The notes under the pieces are model-generated. The model made no database searches, was not told the origin of the DNA, and saw only the letters and a list, made by a program, of their open reading frames with translations. Shown here piece after piece: positions 6,217-12,302 of a stretch of DNA of 12,302 nucleotides. Source of the DNA: Proteobacteria bacterium UBA6522. Lineage in GTDB: Bacteria > Pseudomonadota > Gammaproteobacteria > Steroidobacterales > Rariloculaceae. The DNA lies in assembly GCA_002434915.1 (NCBI GenBank), contig DJLG01000105.1, forward strand, positions 418 through 12,719, written 5' to 3'. A program made the translations under genes and the position numbers. Position 1 is the stretch's first letter, and every line of letters starts with the position of its first letter.

Positions 6217-8065
6217 ATGAAGGAAAGAGAATTAAAAGAATAGTGACAGCGAGTGTTATTAAGACAAATGGAAAAGCACCGGCAAAGATACTGCCAAGAC
6301 TAATATTTTCTTTTTCTAGACTTGATTTAATTACATAGACGCTTAAGCCAAGAGGTGGCGTCATTAGTCCGATTTCTACACCAATCACTGTCACGATACC
6401 AAACCAAATTAGATTTCCATCAAACTCGCCTATTACCGGCAGTGCTAGCGGAAGTAAAATTAGCAAAATAGATGTGGAATCAAGGACAGTTCCGAGCATG
6501 ATCAGTAATAGCAAGTAAACGGCAAGAAAGCCTGTGAGGCCAAGTCCAAGCGATCCAAGGTAAGTAGCCATATCTCCTGGCAAGCCAGTTAGCGTTAGCA
6601 TTCTGCTAAAAATACTTGCGCTAATAATAAGGAAAAGGATGGTTACTGCTACCTGACCAGTTTCTTGAATTACATCCCATAGACCTTTCCAGCTCAGCCG
6701 TTTTCTAATCAGAGCAATACACATCGCCGCAAAAGCTCCAGCAGCACCAGCTTCTGTTGGGGTAAAAATTCCACCATATATTCCGCCTAGAACAAGAATG
6801 ATTAGTCCGCCCACGGGGAGAATGCCGAGCAGTAAACTTTGATGCTTTGTATCGCTATTCTCTGATAATTTATTGCTAGGACTGCCAACAAAGGTTGGCC
6901 ATAGCCATGCCATTAGCATTACACCAATTGCAAATGCTAGGGCAAGTATGATTCCCGGTATAATTGCGGCAATAAATAGGGATCCTATGGAAACCTCTGC
7001 TAAGACGCCATAGATAATGAGTAGAAGGCTTGGTGGGATAAGCATGCCAAGAACACTTGAACCAGCTGTTAAACCAACTGCAAATTTTGCTGTATAACCA
7101 CGTTCAACCATTTCAGGCACAGCAATTTTAGAAAAAATCGCGGCAGAGGCGATAGAAATTCCAGTGATTGCTGCAAATACTGCATTAGCTGCAACAGTAG
7201 CAATACCCAGGCCACCAATAATTCGACCAAAAACTTTTTGAGCAGCTTTGAAGCTGTCGCTTCCAATTTCAGATACGCTAACGAATAGTCCCATCAGAAC
7301 AAATAGTGGAACTGTTGCAAATACATACTCAGATATTGTGCCTTGAGCAGCTAAAGACAAAATATCTGTAGCCATATTAAGATCACGTTTAAGCAAAGAA
7401 AACCCTAAAAATCCACTTGATAGTAGGGCAATAGAAATTGGCATGCCAAAAGCAATTAATATTAAAACTGCAATAATTGAGAATCCGCCTATTAGTCTAT
7501 CGGAAGGCTCAATGATCCATGCGATGGTAGCAGCTGCAATTAAAAATACTAAAATACAGAGTGCCTTTTTCCACGCTCTTGGAAAACTAGAAAAAGCGAG
7601 GTTAGTTGACTTAAGTCGAAAAACAAAAGCTAATGCAGTTACAAAAGATCCAATAACTACAATTAGCTTAATAGGTGTAATTGGCAATGTGTAGATCCCC
7701 TCTACACCAACATATTCGCTGGTTTGCATTGCTCTAATAAAATCTGGCCAAGCACCGATAGTTATCGCTAGCATGATGCCAACCCCAAGCATAGAAAAGG
7801 CACGTTCTAAACTTAGAGCTATTTCACTATCATTTTTTTTGAGCTTTTCAACTAAAAATTCTACGCGTGTTAGGCGATTCATTTTTGTTGCAAAAGCTAA
7901 TTGAAGAAAAACACAGGCAATTAGAGAGAAAGCGACAATTTCTGGAACAGCTTGCAGTGGGCTATCAAAAAGTGTTCGCCCTATGATATCTGCACAAATC
8001 AGAAACATTAATGCAAAAACCCATACTACGCCTATGCCATTCATCCATTGGATTAGGTAATGCAA
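6197..8065 (-). CDS. DctP-type TRAP transporter fused permease (DctQM)
   Basis: Inner-membrane permease of the - strand TRAP system, 622 residues, small and large subunits fused. The DctQ part (about 1-150) shows ADIIGRTLFDSPLQAVPEIV (25-44) and a following ATKMNRLTRVEFL stretch (59-71), typical of that subunit. After a linker helix the DctM part (about 190-622) shows the signature elements TGISIASAAIFSKIAVPEM (301-319), GSSVLGMLIPPSLLLIIYG (335-353), YGGIFTPTEAGAAGAF (430-445), GTVLDSTSILLILLP (525-539) and GLMTPPLGLSVYVIK (566-580). It is clearly of the DctP-dependent class, unlike the two TAXI permeases. TTG 8065 is the assigned start with AGGA two bases upstream, closer than usual; ATG 8044 (Met8) is an alternative without a ribosome site. 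It lies 26 bases after the DctP gene and is probably the operon's last gene. Confidence 0.92.
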   Translation of the reverse strand: MHYLIQWMNGIGVVWVFALMFLICADIIGRTLFDSPLQAVPEIVAFSLIACVFLQLAFATKMNRLTRVEFLVEKLKKNDSEIALSLERAFSMLGVGIMLAITIGAWPDFIRAMQTSEYVGVEGIYTLPITPIKLIVVIGSFVTALAFVFRLKSTNLAFSSFPRAWKKALCILVFLIAAATIAWIIEPSDRLIGGFSIIAVLILIAFGMPISIALLSSGFLGFSLLKRDLNMATDILSLAAQGTISEYVFATVPLFVLMGLFVSVSEIGSDSFKAAQKVFGRIIGGLGIATVAANAVFAAITGISIASAAIFSKIAVPEMVERGYTAKFAVGLTAGSSVLGMLIPPSLLLIIYGVLAEVSIGSLFIAAIIPGIILALAFAIGVMLMAWLWPTFVGSPSNKLSENSDTKHQSLLLGILPVGGLIILVLGGIYGGIFTPTEAGAAGAFAAMCIALIRKRLSWKGLWDVIQETGQVAVTILFLIISASIFSRMLTLTGLPGDMATYLGSLGLGLTGFLAVYLLLLIMLGTVLDSTSILLILLPLALPVIGEFDGNLIWFGIVTVIGVEIGLMTPPLGLSVYVIKSSLEKENISLGSIFAGAFPFVLITLAVTILLILFPSLSLMLL

Positions 8066-8091
8066 TTTCCTATCAATTTGGGATAAAAAGC

Positions 8092-9168
8092 TCAGTTTTC
8101 CAAGTCCCAGTTACGAAGTGGTTGACCACCGCGTGCTCGAAAGGAGTCCATGTAGGTAGTCAATGTTTTTCTTGCAGAATGACCCCTGTTTTCAGCAGAT
8201 TCAGCCCATCGGCCGGCTATATCTGGGAGTCGGTCAATCCATTTTTTCTTTTCTGCCTCAGAGAGAAGGACTACTGTAGCGTTCTCATCCTGCATGGCAG
8301 AGAGTGCAAAGTTGTATCTTTGCATAACTTCCATAGCTACCGTTTGACTATATTCTTTTCCAAGCTCGGAGAGGACTGTCTTTATGTCTGAAGGTAATCT
8401 TCCCCATGTTGTTTTGTTTATAGAGAGGCCTCCATGAAACTGTGCCCCAAGTCCAACCAAAGTGACATAGGGGGCTACTTCATGGAGACGATAGGGATAT
8501 GCCCCACTCAGAATTGTTAGAACTCCATCTGCAACACCAGTATTAAGCTGTGTGTAGTAAGTGGAAAGACCACCATTAACTGCAACTGCACCAGTACCTT
8601 CCAACCAGGTTGCTGATGGCCCAGGTGCAAGTATTTTCCTTCCTTCAAGATCTTCTAGCTGTGTTACAGGAAATGTCGTCATCAGATGGTACGTTTCTAC
8701 GCCACTAGCTCCTAACAAAATTTGATTTTGATCATCCCAGGCTCTGGCTAGCTCAGGCATGGTTTCATGTAATTCGTTAAAGAGGTTAACTAAAAGAGTT
8801 AAATCATCAGTTACAAAAGGTGTGTAGTAAGTGACGTTTTGTAGTGGCATCTTTGAGGTTTCCCAAAGGGCACCAACCCAGCCTATGTCAGTAAGCCCAA
8901 CTTCAACTGCCTCTAGACTATCTTGCCATTTGTACAAGGATCCTCCATAGGCTTCTCGCCAAATAATGCTGTGCTCGCTACCCATCTCTTGTAATCTTTT
9001 GTTAGATTCAGGAACAACAAAAGTACTAATCACACCAATGAATGGAAGATTTGCTGACTGAGGTCCAGCTGCTGTTAGTCGAAATGTCTCTGTCGTTCCG
9101 ATTACAGGCAATAATAATAAGCATGCAAACCACAGTGATTGACTATGTAATATTCTTGATTTATTCAT
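8092..9168 (-). CDS. DctP-family TRAP transporter substrate-binding protein
   Basis: Periplasmic receptor for the adjoining DctQM permease, 358 residues. A Sec signal (basic MNKSR, hydrophobic 11-24) probably cleaves near residue 25-28; no lipobox. Family features: ITTF-like first domain, YGGSLYKWQDSLEAVEVGLTD (74-94, split here as GGSLYK and EAVEVGLTDIGW), TYYTPFVTDD (113-122), LEDLEGRKILAPG (171-183), LNTGVADGVLT (208-218), LHEVAPYVT (228-236) and LPSDIKTVL (258-266). The Arg normally found in the GxKIR ligand-binding motif is absent: the position holds Leu180. The C-terminus GGQPLRNWDLEN resembles the end of the other DctP protein in this window. ATG 9168 lies six bases after the TauE-like gene stop, so co-expression is expected. 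The ligand is unknown and may not be a simple C4-dicarboxylate. Confidence 0.93.
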   Translation of the reverse strand: MNKSRILHSQSLWFACLLLLPVIGTTETFRLTAAGPQSANLPFIGVISTFVVPESNKRLQEMGSEHSIIWREAYGGSLYKWQDSLEAVEVGLTDIGWVGALWETSKMPLQNVTYYTPFVTDDLTLLVNLFNELHETMPELARAWDDQNQILLGASGVETYHLMTTFPVTQLEDLEGRKILAPGPSATWLEGTGAVAVNGGLSTYYTQLNTGVADGVLTILSGAYPYRLHEVAPYVTLVGLGAQFHGGLSINKTTWGRLPSDIKTVLSELGKEYSQTVAMEVMQRYNFALSAMQDENATVVLLSEAEKKKWIDRLPDIAGRWAESAENRGHSARKTLTTYMDSFRARGGQPLRNWDLEN

Positions 9169-9174
9169 ATGCCA

Positions 9175-9957
9175 TTACATCCCCCAGAAACTTGTAACTC
9201 CATCCCAAATTAATTTGATCCCTACTAATAAAATAGAACTTAAGATTATAGTGAAAAAAATCTTTTCTGGGATCTTGCGATTGAGCCATACGCCAAGAAA
9301 AACCCCTATAGGGACAAGCGGTAATAGTGCCGCAGATACTGATAGGTTGGTTACTGATAGTTGTCCTAGCATCCCATAGGGAATAAGTTTAATCACATTC
9401 GCTGAGGCAAAAAACATAACGCTAGTGCCAGTGTAAGTTTCTTTCTTCAATCCTTGCCGTAGCACATAAACTTGATAAGGAGGTGAGCCGGCATGTGCTA
9501 GAAAACTGGTAAATCCTGCACACATGCCCCAGAACACACCCCAGGGTTTACTGGGTGGAGGTCTTTCCGACACTGTTTTACCTACCATTCGAAGCACTCC
9601 TCGTGCTCGATGTATGGTGAAGAGGACAGCAATTATTCCTACTAAAAGTCTGACAAAATCATCGTTTACCCAACCAGCTGTTAAGCCCCCGATAGTAATA
9701 CCTAAAGTTGCTGATGGAATAAGTACAGCTAGAATTCTTGCGTCCCAACGGTGTCGATATACCCAGATACTTAAAATATCCATTGGAATCATAATGGGCA
9801 GCATAATCCCAGCTGCCTGAATGGGTGATATTGCTAATGACATCAATGGAACCGAAAGAAGAGCAAACCCTCCAAACCCGCCTTTTGAAATACCAGTAAT
9901 TAATACGGAGATAATCGCAACTGAAAGGAACCAAGGATCGGTTAGAAGATCTGGCAT
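9175..9957 (-). CDS. TauE/SafE-family sulfite/organic-anion exporter
   Basis: Polytopic inner-membrane protein of 260 residues, typical for the TauE/SafE (formerly DUF81) family. The two internal repeats are visible: the first begins with GISKGGFGGFALLSVPL (22-38), the second with CAGFTSFLAHAGSPPYQVYVL (146-166, key residues GFTS, HAG, PP), followed by MFFASANVIKLIPYG (181-195). About eight helices are expected, with a charged central loop around 116-138. Family members are linked to export of sulfite, sulfoacetate or other sulfur or organic anions, though few have been tested. ATG 9957 is preceded by AAGAG at about seven bases. It sits between the oxidoreductase (38-base gap) and the DctP receptor (6-base gap), suggesting it exports a product of the compound taken up by this operon. 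Direction and substrate are inference. Confidence 0.9.
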   Translation of the reverse strand: MPDLLTDPWFLSVAIISVLITGISKGGFGGFALLSVPLMSLAISPIQAAGIMLPIMIPMDILSIWVYRHRWDARILAVLIPSATLGITIGGLTAGWVNDDFVRLLVGIIAVLFTIHRARGVLRMVGKTVSERPPPSKPWGVFWGMCAGFTSFLAHAGSPPYQVYVLRQGLKKETYTGTSVMFFASANVIKLIPYGMLGQLSVTNLSVSAALLPLVPIGVFLGVWLNRKIPEKIFFTIILSSILLVGIKLIWDGVTSFWGM

Positions 9958-9995
9958 TAGATTACTCTTGGATTAGATATTGTTGGGGATAGTGA

Positions 9996-10877
9996 TTATT
10001 CAATACCACTTGCGCGAGCCTGTTCACGAGCCATGACTGCCCAATCTAAGTCTTTGTCCCCATGAGCTCTGGCGCTCAGTAAGCGATCACGCCAAATATT
10101 TGCGCAGGGAAGAGGTACATTAACGGTCTCTCCAGCTGCAAGAGCTAAATTGGCATCCTTAAGTCCAATTTCAACAGAAGCTCCAACTTCATCATAGGAC
10201 TCATCCACAATAATTTGACCATATATACGGTAAGCTGGTGCACCGAAGAGTCCTTCCGTAAGAATTTCTTGGAAAAGCTGAGGGTTGACTCCGAACTTTT
10301 TGATTAATGCCATACTTTCACCAATGACTTCAATAGCGGATCCAAGCACAAAATTATTTGCAATTTTGACGGCTGTTGAAGATTCTGGAATCTCTCCTGC
10401 AATAAACGTTCTTTTAGCGAGCAAATCAAAAATAGGTTGAAGGGTCTTTAGAGCATCTGGTGGGCCTGCAGGGATGATTGTTAGTTGACCTTCTGCTGCA
10501 AGATCTGGTCGTCCCAAAACGTGACCAGCAACTAAAATTTGATTTGCTTCAGTATGAGCATTTGTTAGCTGCCGAATTGTTTGAATGCTGTGGGTGCCGC
10601 TAGGCATATGAATTGAACCTTTAGGCATACATTCAAGTAGACCTCCTTTAGCAAACACAAGTTCTTCTAGAATCTCATCAGTTGGGAGCATTGAGATAAT
10701 GACTTCTCGGTTTACAACTACCTCAGCGATAGAAGTAGCCACATTAGCTCCATCAGAACCAAGCTTTTCAAGAGATAAAGGATTTTTATCGTAAATGGAA
10801 AGCTCATGACCAGCATCAAGAATACGTTTTGCCATGCCATGGCCCATCCGACCAAGGCCTATGAATCCAACTCGCAT
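9996..10877 (-). CDS. Beta-hydroxyacid dehydrogenase family NAD(P)-dependent oxidoreductase
   Basis: Soluble dehydrogenase of 293 residues, the usual length for the 3-hydroxyisobutyrate / tartronate semialdehyde / sulfolactaldehyde reductase family. The N-terminal Rossmann motif GLGRMGHGMA (7-16) is followed by Asp30 at the end of the second strand (SIYDKNP), which suggests NAD(H) preference. The substrate-binding segment reads AGHVLGRPDLAAEGQLTIIP (117-136) instead of the common D-x-P-V-S-G-G form; this GRP variant is known to me from 6-phosphogluconate-dehydrogenase-like members of unassigned function. The catalytic Lys is Lys171 in VKIANNF (170-176), and GLKDANLALAAGE (238-250) is the conserved C-terminal helix. 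ATG 10877 has a strong AAGGAG nine bases upstream, the best ribosome site in the window. As first gene of the - strand operon it probably oxidises or reduces a hydroxyacid derived from the imported substrate; the exact substrate cannot be read from sequence. Confidence 0.92.
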   Translation of the reverse strand: MRVGFIGLGRMGHGMAKRILDAGHELSIYDKNPLSLEKLGSDGANVATSIAEVVVNREVIISMLPTDEILEELVFAKGGLLECMPKGSIHMPSGTHSIQTIRQLTNAHTEANQILVAGHVLGRPDLAAEGQLTIIPAGPPDALKTLQPIFDLLAKRTFIAGEIPESSTAVKIANNFVLGSAIEVIGESMALIKKFGVNPQLFQEILTEGLFGAPAYRIYGQIIVDESYDEVGASVEIGLKDANLALAAGETVNVPLPCANIWRDRLLSARAHGDKDLDWAVMAREQARASGIE

Positions 10878-11220
10878 AATTGAGGACTCCTTAAATTAGG
10901 GAACGATATACTAACTTTTTAGAACTGCGTTACGGGATTCACACAATGATGCCCGGATACTCAATCTATCAAAGTCTACGTTCTTAATGAACAATGCTCT
11001 GAAGGATATTTTTTACCATAACTGGGTATTTGTTGAATTAAGTATACGCGCGAAAGGGAAGGCTCGAAAGTAAAGTGAGACTAAGTCTTGTATAGATAAA
11101 ATTTTTATATGGCTGATTGCATTGGTTTTCTAGGGTTTTGGGTATTAAAATTTAAAAAGTAGAAAACTGATTGGGGCGATATACTAAGGTAAAGATGAAG
11201 ATCAATCTAAGAGAACATAT
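10878..11220. promoter_or_regulatory. Divergent intergenic region (343 bases) between the - strand operon and the second dctP gene
   Basis: This gap should hold promoters for both directions. Seen: a near-palindrome GTTCTTAATGAAC (10980-10992), a perfect 11-base palindrome AGACTAAGTCT (11078-11088), and an 11-base direct repeat CGATATACTAA at 10904-10914 and 11177-11187. No strong -35/-10 pair stands out for the leftward genes; on the - strand TTGTGT and TCTAAA with 17-base spacing (about 10920-10950) is the best weak candidate. A frame open from 10915 to a TAA at 11071-11073 contains an ATG at 10987 (28 codons, basic C-terminus) without a ribosome site; I do not recognise it. No tRNA, terminator or mobile element is visible. 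Confidence 0.5.
11180..11185 (+). promoter_or_regulatory. Candidate -10 element for the second dctP gene
   Basis: TATACT at 11180-11185 matches five of six bases of the consensus -10 box and would place a transcript start about 29 bases before ATG 11221. No TTGACA-like -35 lies at the proper distance (the region around 11156-11162 is A-rich), so an activator may be needed. The box is part of the 11-base sequence repeated at 10904. Confidence 0.35.
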
Positions 11221-11224
11221 ATGA
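11195..11224 (+). CDS. Possible nine-codon leader peptide coupled to the second dctP gene
   Basis: ATG 11195 is preceded by AAGG at about five bases, a better ribosome site than that of the downstream gene. The frame encodes nine residues (MKINLREHI) and stops at TGA 11222-11224, overlapping the dctP ATG (11221-11223) as ATGA. That overlap is typical of translational coupling. The peptide is too short for any family assignment and chance is a real alternative. Confidence 0.3.
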   Translation: MKINLREHI

Positions 11225-12302
11225 AACCAAGAAGTCTTTTACAAAAATGTAGGCAAGTGCTTCTTGTTTTTTTAGGGATATCATCTTTTACTATAAGTGG
11301 AATCTCACGCTCCCAGGAAATAATCCCTCTCACGGTAATAGACGCATATGCGCCAACAGCGCTATGGGTTCGAGTCTTTATGAACTACTACATGCCAGAG
11401 GTAGATCGTCGACTAGAGACGACCGGTAATTATGAAATTGATTGGAATGCGGCCTTTGGCGGTACTGTGGCAAAGACAGGTGGTGTGCTTGAGGCGTTGC
11501 AGTATGGGCTAGCCGATATTGGCATAATCACCTCACCATTTCATCCAGATAAAGTTCCATTTTATAACATAAGCTATGTAACCCCTCTTGTTACTGCAGA
11601 CATCGGCTTGGTAGCCCGAACCGTAGACGAACTTGTGGCTCGTTATCCAGAATTACGCAGTGAGTGGGATGACTACAACCAGGTGTTTCTTACTGCGGCT
11701 GGTGCAATCGATACATATCAGGTTCTTATGAATGAGCCAATCTCATCTCTTGATGATTTTCAGGGGAAAAAGATATGTGGGGTAGGATTGAATTTACGTT
11801 ATGTTCAAGGGTTGGGGTCTGCTGCTGTAAGCAGCAATCTTGGTGACTTCTATAATAATATTGCGACAGGGCTTACTGAAGGTACGGTTGCATGGGCCGA
11901 ATCAGCAGTTGCTTATAAATTATATGAGGTTGCGCCTTACATGATCGATATTCGTCTTGGTGCTGTGACATCAAAAGTTATCACGATGAATAGGAGAACC
12001 TATGATGGATTGCCTTCTGAAGTTCGTGAGGTGCTCATAGAAACTGCTATTGATTATCGAGACGAATTGGCGCGTGAAACTGATAGGCGCGCAGAGTCTA
12101 GTCGTGGAGAATTTGTTGCTCAAGGAGGAACAATACAACCTCTTACTGAGGAGCAGCGACAAAGTTGGGCTCTTAGCCTTCCAAATATGGCGAAAGAATG
12201 GGCAGAAGCGCTTGAGGAAAGAGGTTTGCCGGGACGTCAGATACTACGTGACTATATGGATATTATGCGTGCCAATGATCAACCAATAGTGAGGCACTGG
12301 GA
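11221..12302 (+). CDS. Second DctP-family TRAP substrate-binding protein, 3' end cut by the window edge
   Basis: Reads open from ATG 11221 to the window edge: 360 complete codons plus two bases. A Sec signal (KPRSLLQKCR, hydrophobic 12-28) probably cleaves near residue 31-32 (SRSQE). It is paralogous to the DctP at 8092-9168: shared elements include FGGTVAKTGGVLEALQYG (79-96), YVTPLVTADIGL (119-130), LDDFQGKKICGVG (177-189), LTEGTVAW (218-225), LYEVAPYM (234-241), LPSEVREVL (264-272), and the terminal QPIVRHW facing QPLRNWD in the other protein. By that alignment only a few residues are missing. The motif position that usually carries the ligand-binding Arg is Cys186; Arg193 nearby might compensate. 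AAGAG lies about eight bases upstream. DctQM genes for this receptor would be expected just beyond the edge. Confidence 0.92.
   Translation, partial: MKPRSLLQKCRQVLLVFLGISSFTISGISRSQEIIPLTVIDAYAPTALWVRVFMNYYMPEVDRRLETTGNYEIDWNAAFGGTVAKTGGVLEALQYGLADIGIITSPFHPDKVPFYNISYVTPLVTADIGLVARTVDELVARYPELRSEWDDYNQVFLTAAGAIDTYQVLMNEPISSLDDFQGKKICGVGLNLRYVQGLGSAAVSSNLGDFYNNIATGLTEGTVAWAESAVAYKLYEVAPYMIDIRLGAVTSKVITMNRRTYDGLPSEVREVLIETAIDYRDELARETDRRAESSRGEFVAQGGTIQPLTEEQRQSWALSLPNMAKEWAEALEERGLPGRQILRDYMDIMRANDQPIVRHW

Noticed and set aside
8011..8391. A 126-codon + frame spanning the junction between the DctQM and DctP genes
   Set aside because: It overlaps the ends of two convincing - strand genes, is Cys/Ser/Phe-rich and resembles no family; antisense shadow.
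9524..9820. A 98-codon + frame inside the TauE-like gene
   Set aside because: It is antisense to conserved membrane segments of the exporter and lacks a start signal.
12050..12289. A 79-codon + frame in another reading frame near the right edge
   Set aside because: The overlapping frame from 11221 encodes a full-length DctP homologue through this region, so the second frame is a shadow.

Overview
The window is a cluster of tripartite, periplasm-dependent (TRAP) transporter genes with almost nothing else in it. Two complete TAXI-type TRAP systems lie in tandem on the + strand (89-6168). A complete DctP-type TRAP system, sitting behind a beta-hydroxyacid-dehydrogenase-family oxidoreductase and a TauE/SafE-type exporter, lies on the - strand (10877-6197). 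A second DctP-type binding protein starts on the + strand at 11221 and runs off the right edge a few residues before its expected end. So 12.3 kb encodes four different binding proteins and three fused membrane permeases. No transcriptional regulator, tRNA, rRNA, insertion sequence or CRISPR array is visible.

The organism is probably an AT-rich Gram-negative bacterium, most likely a marine proteobacterium. Support comes from the lipoprotein and Sec signals, the periplasmic TRAP receptors, the low GC by eye and the tight packing of genes. The lineage is inferred; no marker gene is present. Four of the eight main genes with a visible start other than ATG or doubtful sites matter here: GTG or TTG starts are used by the first TAXI receptor, both TAXI permeases, the DctQM permease and the small ORF at 3101.

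Layout. 1-88: leader with an extended -10 promoter candidate and a run of nine G just before the first gene. 89-3280: TAXI receptor A, fused permease A, and a 59-residue two-helix membrane protein starting at TTG 3101, overlapping the permease stop by TTGA and ending inside a likely intrinsic terminator. 3321-6168: TAXI receptor B and fused permease B. 6169-6196: convergent junction with an AT-rich inverted repeat. 6197-10877 (- strand, transcribed right to left): oxidoreductase, TauE-like exporter, DctP receptor, fused DctQM permease, tightly spaced and probably one operon. 10878-11220: divergent intergenic region with short palindromes and an 11-base direct repeat. 11221-12302: second DctP-type receptor, partial.

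How the genes may work together. Each receptor captures an organic anion in the periplasm and hands it to its fused permease, which is driven by an ion gradient. The - strand operon pairs uptake with a dehydrogenase and an anion exporter. That combination would fit import and oxidation of an organosulfonate with sulfite export, but no desulfonating enzyme is present, so this is only a hypothesis. Both DctP-type receptors lack the arginine usually found in the family's KIR motif, which suggests ligands other than ordinary C4-dicarboxylates or a different binding geometry.
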